Assembly: GCF_050563545.1 (NCBI RefSeq)
Contig: NZ_JBNXUM010000033.1
Span: 13,623 to 77,622 of the forward strand
Origin: Falsiroseomonas sp050563545
GTDB lineage: Bacteria > Pseudomonadota > Alphaproteobacteria > Acetobacterales > Acetobacteraceae
Direction: 5' to 3'
Length of the DNA: 64,000 bases
This document shows, one piece after another, positions 60,030-64,000 of this stretch (position 1 is the stretch's first letter; each line of letters begins with the position of its first letter). The notes beneath the pieces are model-generated. The model did not search any database. It was not told where the DNA came from and saw nothing but the letters and a program-made list of their open reading frames with translations. The translations under genes were made by a program, and so were the position numbers.

Positions 60030-60094
60030 ACAGCGCGCGAGGCCCACGTGGCCGCGTGGCGACGATCCCGCGCCCCATGCCACGCTCCGCCGCC

Positions 60095-60736
60095 ATGAGC
60101 GATCCGAGCTGGCGCGAATTCCACGCCTTCTGGTTCCCGCCCGGGATGGAGCGGGACGATTACGACACGCATCGCGGCCGTTTCCTCCGCTGGTTCCGTG
60201 GCGGCACGACGGAGGGAATGCGTCGCTTCGCGCCGCTGCTGGCGCGGGCGCGCCGCTGCGAGCTGGACGGCTGGACCAGCACCGCGGAGGGCCGGCTGGC
60301 GCTCGTCGTGCTGCTCGACCAGGCACCGCGCAGCCTGTTCGCGGGCACGGCCGAGGCCTTCGCCTGCGACCAGTTCGCCCTGCGCCATGCCGAGGCCGCG
60401 CTGGCGAGCGGCGACTACGCCGCGCTGCGCTGGCCCTGGGAGAAGACCTTCATTCTCGTTGCGACGAGCCACGCCGAAGGCCCGGACCACCTGGCGCGGC
60501 TGGATCGCGCCGTCGCGCTCGGCGAGGAAATCGCGCGCGCCTGCGCGGAGGCCTGGCGGCCGCTCTACGACCATTCGGCGCGCCAGGCCGCCGCGCATCG
60601 CGAGGTGATCGCCCGCTTCGGCCGCTTCCCGCACCGCAACGCCGTGCTCGGCCGGCCCTCCTCTCCCGAGGAGGCGGCCTATGTCGCGACCGGCGACTTC
60701 GTGCACCTGCGCACGCCACCTTCCGCAGCGGGTTAA
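60095..60736 (+). CDS. DUF924-family protein
   Basis: A 213-residue all-helical protein (TPR-like fold) of the DUF924 family. Key blocks are FHAFWFPPG at the N-terminus, LALVVLLDQAPRSLFAGTAEAFACD, PWEKTFILVATSHAE and IARFGRFPHRNAVLGRPSSPEE. The function of the family is not established. The ATG at 60095 (MSDPSWREF) starts just before the first motif. Its stop overlaps the convergent membrane-protein gene by 4 nt. Confidence 0.88.
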   Translation: MSDPSWREFHAFWFPPGMERDDYDTHRGRFLRWFRGGTTEGMRRFAPLLARARRCELDGWTSTAEGRLALVVLLDQAPRSLFAGTAEAFACDQFALRHAEAALASGDYAALRWPWEKTFILVATSHAEGPDHLARLDRAVALGEEIARACAEAWRPLYDHSARQAAAHREVIARFGRFPHRNAVLGRPSSPEEAAYVATGDFVHLRTPPSAAG

Positions 60737-61326
60737 CCCCCCGAAAGCGTCCGGATCAGCCCGCCCAGGAACAGCCCGAGCGTCAGGTCTAGCACCACCA
60801 GCAGCGCCGCGCCCGATCGATCGATGCCCAGCGCCGTACGCGCGACGAACCACTCCAGCCAGACGGCATAGCCAAGCCCCACCAGCGTCAGCACCTGCGC
60901 CGCCACGTCCGGCAGGCCAAGCGCGGCCGGCACGGCCAGCGCCAGCAGCACGACGTACTGCACGACGTTCGTCCAGTTCCACGCGGCGATGAAGCGCGGC
61001 CAGCCCGCCGCCTTGCCCCAATGCTGCGCCAGCGCCAGCGAGACCAGCGCGAAGCCGACCCAGGCGACGGCGTAGCCGATCATCTCCGCCGTCAACGACC
61101 GCAGCACCCCGCCCGAAGGCAGGCCGAGGCTCGCCCAGGCCAGGACGCGCAGCGCCAGGAAGGCCGGCAGGCAGACGAAGGCAGCGGCGAAGGACCGCCA
61201 GGCACCCTCGGGGCTGTTCTCCATCAGCGCCAGCCCTTCCGGCCGGCCGCGGCCGAGCAGGAAGGCGCCGAGCAGCCCCGCCGTGATGGCCAGGCGCAGC
61301 GGCGGTGGGGGCGCGGAGGTGTTCAG
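60733..61326 (-). CDS. Membrane protein of unknown function, probable CTG start
   Basis: About 197 residues with five hydrophobic segments (for example LRLAITAGLLGAFLLG, FAAAFVCLPAFLALRVLAW, VVQYVVLLALAVPAALGL). No ATG or GTG is found where the first membrane segment demands a start. A CTG at 61326 overlaps the dapE stop as CTGA, the same geometry as the ATGA overlaps seen elsewhere, with GAGGAG eight bases upstream. The first in-frame ATG is ~34 codons later and would remove the first membrane segment. No function is recognised. Confidence 0.7.
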   Translation of the reverse strand: MNTSAPPPPLRLAITAGLLGAFLLGRGRPEGLALMENSPEGAWRSFAAAFVCLPAFLALRVLAWASLGLPSGGVLRSLTAEMIGYAVAWVGFALVSLALAQHWGKAAGWPRFIAAWNWTNVVQYVVLLALAVPAALGLPDVAAQVLTLVGLGYAVWLEWFVARTALGIDRSGAALLVVLDLTLGLFLGGLIRTLSGG

Positions 61327-62462
61327 GCCAGGAACTCCTCGAGGATCGTCCTGTAGGCGCCGGCGAGCCGGTGGAGTTCCGCGACCGAGGTCCGCTCGTC
61401 CACCTTGTGCAGCGTATCCCCCAGCGCGCCGAATTCCGCGACGGGGCAGTACCGCGCGATGAAGCGAGCATCGGAGGTCCCGCCGCCGGTGTCCAGCACC
61501 GGGGTGACGCCCGTCGCGCGTCCGATGGCGCGCGTCAGAGCGTGGACGAAGGGCCCGGGCTCGGTCAGGAAGCTCTCGCCCGAGCATTCAGTGCGCAGGT
61601 CATAGCGCGCGCCGGCCGCGCGGAAGGCGGCGTGCAGGCGATCCGTCAGCTGCGCGCTGCTGTGGTGATCGTTGAAGCGGATGTTGAGGAAGGCCGACGC
61701 GCTCGCCGGGATCACGTTGGTCGCGGGGTTGCCGACATCGAAGCCCGTGACCTGCAGCGTCGAGGGCGGGAAATGCGCGCTGCCGTTGTCGAGCGGGGCG
61801 GCGATCAGCGGGGCGATCGCGGCGACCAGGCGGTGGATCGGGTTGTCGGCATCGGTCGCATAGGCGCTGTGGCCCTGGGTGCCGTGCACGGTGGCCCAGG
61901 CGTTCATGCTGCCGCGCCGTCCGATCTTGATCACGTCGCCCAGCGCGCGGCGCGAGGTCGGCTCGCCGACCAGCGCCATGTCGGGGACCTGGCCGTTGGC
62001 CTGCATCCACTCCAGCACCTTCGCGGTGCCGTCCACCGACCGCGCTTCCTCGTCGCCGGTGATGAGCAGCGAGATCGAGCCCTTGTGGTCGGGGTTGGCG
62101 GCGAGGAAATCGGTCAACCCCGCGACGAAGGCGGCGATGCCGCCCTTCATGTCGCAGGCGCCGCGGCCATGGAGGTAGCCGTCCTTCACCGCGCCGGAGA
62201 ACGGGTCGTCCGACCAGTTCGCGGGATCGCCGGTCGGCACGACGTCGGTGTGGCCGGCGTAGCAGAAATGCGGGCCCTCGCTGCCGCGCCGCGCGAAGAG
62301 GTTGTCCACGCGGTAGTCGTCGGGCCCGTAGGCCAGCCGCGTGCAGGCGAAGCCGAGCGGCTCGAGCGCGCGCTGCACCAGGTCGAGCGCGCCGTCATCG
62401 GCGGGGGTGACGGAGCGGCAGCGGATGAGGGCCTGCGCGAGCGGGATGGGGTCGGTGGTCAT
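61323..62462 (-). CDS. dapE: Succinyl-diaminopimelate desuccinylase
   Basis: A 379-residue M20-family zinc enzyme of the succinylase branch of lysine/diaminopimelate synthesis. Metal and catalytic residues: His71 and Asp73 in YAGHTDVVPTGD, Asp104 in GACDMKGG, and Glu138/Glu139 in TGDEEA; the lid dimerisation domain has GRRGSMNAWATVHGTQGHSAY. The C-terminal metal His is in LGDTLHKVDE. It lies downstream of dapD on the same strand, separated by a 217-nt repeat-rich gap. Confidence 0.96.
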   Translation of the reverse strand: MTTDPIPLAQALIRCRSVTPADDGALDLVQRALEPLGFACTRLAYGPDDYRVDNLFARRGSEGPHFCYAGHTDVVPTGDPANWSDDPFSGAVKDGYLHGRGACDMKGGIAAFVAGLTDFLAANPDHKGSISLLITGDEEARSVDGTAKVLEWMQANGQVPDMALVGEPTSRRALGDVIKIGRRGSMNAWATVHGTQGHSAYATDADNPIHRLVAAIAPLIAAPLDNGSAHFPPSTLQVTGFDVGNPATNVIPASASAFLNIRFNDHHSSAQLTDRLHAAFRAAGARYDLRTECSGESFLTEPGPFVHALTRAIGRATGVTPVLDTGGGTSDARFIARYCPVAEFGALGDTLHKVDERTSVAELHRLAGAYRTILEEFLA

Positions 62463-62487
62463 GGTTGCTGCCCTGCCCCGCGGAGCG

Positions 62488-62640
62488 GTTCCCTCCCCCG
62501 CACCAGAGCCTCCCTCCCCCGCAAGCGGGGGAGGGATGGGGAGGGGGTGCTTCGTCCAGCGCGCCCTTGATCTCCGCACCCCCACCCCGACCCTCCCCCG
62601 CTTGCAAGGGAGTGAGAGTCTCGGGGGGGGCAGGGAAGCG
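62488..62640. repeat. Cluster of GC-rich palindromic repeats between dapD and dapE
   Basis: A perfect copy (CCCTCCCCCGC 62512-62522, loop AA, GCGGGGGAGGG 62525-62535) is flanked by a half copy at 62491-62501 and a diverged copy at 62591-62640 preceded by CCCCCACCCCGA. This suggests repeated insertion at one site. The gap holds nothing else I can identify. Confidence 0.75.
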
Positions 62641-62679
62641 CTTGGCCGGAGGGGGACAGCGCCATCGCCGAAGCGACCC

Positions 62680-63516
62680 TCAATCCCGCAGCAGATCGTT
62701 GATGCTCGTCTTCGCCCGCGTCTTCTCGTCCACGCGCTTGACGATCACCGCGCAGTAGAGGCTCGGACCCGGCGAGCCGTCCGGCAGCGGCTTGCCGGGC
62801 AAGGATCCCGGCACCACCACCGAATAGGCCGGCACGCGGCCATACATGACCTCGCCCGTCGCGCGGTCGATGATCTTCGTGGACATGCCGATGAAGACGC
62901 CCATGGAGAGCACGCTGCCGCGCTCCACGATCACGCCCTCGACCACCTCCGACCTCGCGCCGATGAAGCAGTCGTCCTCGATCACCACGGGGTTGGCCTG
63001 CAGCGGCTCCAGCACGCCGCCGATCCCGACGCCGCCAGACAGGTGCACGTTCCTGCCGATCTGCGCGCAGGACCCGACGGTCGCCCAGGTGTCCACCATG
63101 GTGCCGCTGTCGACATACGCACCGAGGTTCACGAAGCTCGGCATCAGGATGACGTTCGGCGCGATATAGGCGGTGCGCCGCACGACGGAGCCCGGCACGG
63201 CCCGGAAGCCCGCGACCTTGAAGCGGTTCTCGCCCCACCCCTCGAACTTCAGCGGCACCTTGTCGAAGGCGCCCGCCGAGGTGTCCATGACCTTGCTGTC
63301 GGACAGGCGGAAGCTCATCAGCACGGCCTGCTTCAGCCACTGGTTCACCTTCCAGCCGCCCTGGCCGTCGGGCTCGGCGACACGGGCCTGGCCGGCATCG
63401 AGCATCTCCAGCGCTTCCTCGACCGCGGCGCGGTCCGGGCCCGTTGTGTCGGGCTTCAGCATGTCGCGGCGGGCCCAGAGCGCCTCGATGCGCGCGGCGA
63501 GCGCGGTCCTGTCCAT
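62680..63516 (-). CDS. dapD: Tetrahydrodipicolinate N-succinyltransferase
   Basis: A 278-residue left-handed beta-helix acyltransferase using succinyl-CoA in diaminopimelate synthesis. N-terminal helical domain (LAARIEALWARRD), then the hexapeptide repeats (VVRRTAYIAPNVILMPSFVNLGAYVDSGTMVDTWATVGSCAQIG) and the C-terminal cap. The pathway partner dapE is next. Length is typical. The ATG at 63516 is the only start near the N-terminal helix. Confidence 0.96.
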   Translation of the reverse strand: MDRTALAARIEALWARRDMLKPDTTGPDRAAVEEALEMLDAGQARVAEPDGQGGWKVNQWLKQAVLMSFRLSDSKVMDTSAGAFDKVPLKFEGWGENRFKVAGFRAVPGSVVRRTAYIAPNVILMPSFVNLGAYVDSGTMVDTWATVGSCAQIGRNVHLSGGVGIGGVLEPLQANPVVIEDDCFIGARSEVVEGVIVERGSVLSMGVFIGMSTKIIDRATGEVMYGRVPAYSVVVPGSLPGKPLPDGSPGPSLYCAVIVKRVDEKTRAKTSINDLLRD

Positions 63517-63615
63517 GGATGCGGTCCTGGCGGGGGTGGAAAGCCGGGCCCTTCATCGCGACCCCCCCTGCCCGCGTCAACCACCCCTTCAACCCCGGCA
63601 TGCGATCCTGCGGGC

Positions 63616-64000
63616 ATGAAGCCGCCCGACGAGTCCCTCGCCACTGCCCTGCTCGACAGCCGGGCGCGCTGGCGCGATCTCGCCCTGCTCGGTGCCGACC
63701 TGCTGTTCGAGACGGACGAGGAAGGCCGGCTGACCTTCGTCGCACCGGACCGGCCGCTGGGCCATGCGGCCGAGTCGCTGCTGGGCCGGCGGCTCTCGGC
63801 GCTGCTGGCCGAGCCCCCCGCGCGGGATCCCTTCGCCGGCGGGACGCCGCCGCGCGGCCTGCGCCTCGCGCTGCGGGCCGGGGACGGCGCGATCGCCTGG
63901 CTGGAATTCGCGGCCATGCGCGCCGGGGACGGGCTGCGCGGCATCGCCCGCGACGTGACGGCGGAGGAACGCCAGGCCGAGGCCGCGGCCCGCACGCTGC
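63616..64000 (+). CDS. PAS-domain signalling protein, N-terminal part (partial)
   Basis: The first 128 residues of a gene that runs off the window. The sequence from LALLGADLLFETDEEGRLTFV through GLRGIARDVTAEERQAEAAARTL is a PAS domain ending in the usual connector helix. Its output domain (histidine kinase or GGDEF/EAL) lies outside. The start is ATG at 63616, divergent from dapD across 99 nt. Ligand unknown. Confidence 0.7.
   Translation, partial: MKPPDESLATALLDSRARWRDLALLGADLLFETDEEGRLTFVAPDRPLGHAAESLLGRRLSALLAEPPARDPFAGGTPPRGLRLALRAGDGAIAWLEFAAMRAGDGLRGIARDVTAEERQAEAAARTL

Overview
This 64 kb window is high-GC chromosomal DNA from an alphaproteobacterium. An Acetobacteraceae (Roseomonas-like) source is my best inference. 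It rests on the ffh-rpsP-rimM-trmD-rplS-leuC order, the Hsp20-DUF1150 pair, the rnd-lptC-lptA-lptB-rpoN-hpf run, and overlapping GC-rich operons with GTG/TTG starts. No phage, plasmid, CRISPR array or insertion sequence was recognised. Most genes are housekeeping or metabolic.

Layout. 1-9245: glycogen operon (3' end of glgP, glgB, glgC, glgA and a GlgX-MalQ fusion), every junction overlapping. 9329-11980: an FMN-dependent 2-hydroxyacid dehydrogenase, a variant GGDEF protein and a divergent PilZ protein. 11998-15664: a minus-strand catabolic cluster (amidohydrolase, acyl-CoA ligase, broken acyl-CoA dehydrogenase, GntR regulator). 16053-23540: rlpA, tRNA-Arg and the minus-strand ffh-rpsP-rimM-trmD-rplS-leuC-leuD-leuB block. 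23856-27555: a polyamine-type ABC transporter. 27606-32299: thrS-infC and two glycosyltransferases. 32333-39042: a 2OG-Fe(II) oxygenase, a GFA protein, a sugar-type ABC importer without an ATPase gene, a divergent FAH-family enzyme and a hydrolase. 39032-50087: SDR, TPR, GST, glutamate synthase (gltD-gltB), an NDUFA9-like SDR and cfa. 50103-56525: a glycosyltransferase pseudogene, tRNA-Leu, RNase D, LPS transport genes, rpoN and hpf. 56655-63516: DUF1150/Hsp20, def-fmt-truA, DUF924, a membrane protein, dapE and dapD. A PAS-domain gene runs off the right edge.

The most interesting signals are not ordinary genes. A 56-nt element occurs three times (19937-19992, 21193-21248, 56961-57016), always in the same orientation just upstream of a minus-strand gene. 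Its helices keep pairing while their sequences differ, and one copy has become the N-terminus of TrmD. A second, very GC-rich palindromic repeat family is scattered between genes, and one copy sits in frame inside glgB. Other points worth checking are a possible ATA start for infC, a possible CTG start downstream of dapE, a TTG start for ffh, a sigma-54-like site before lptC-rpoN, and two pseudogenes.

All calls come from reading the sequence and family knowledge. No database search was run.
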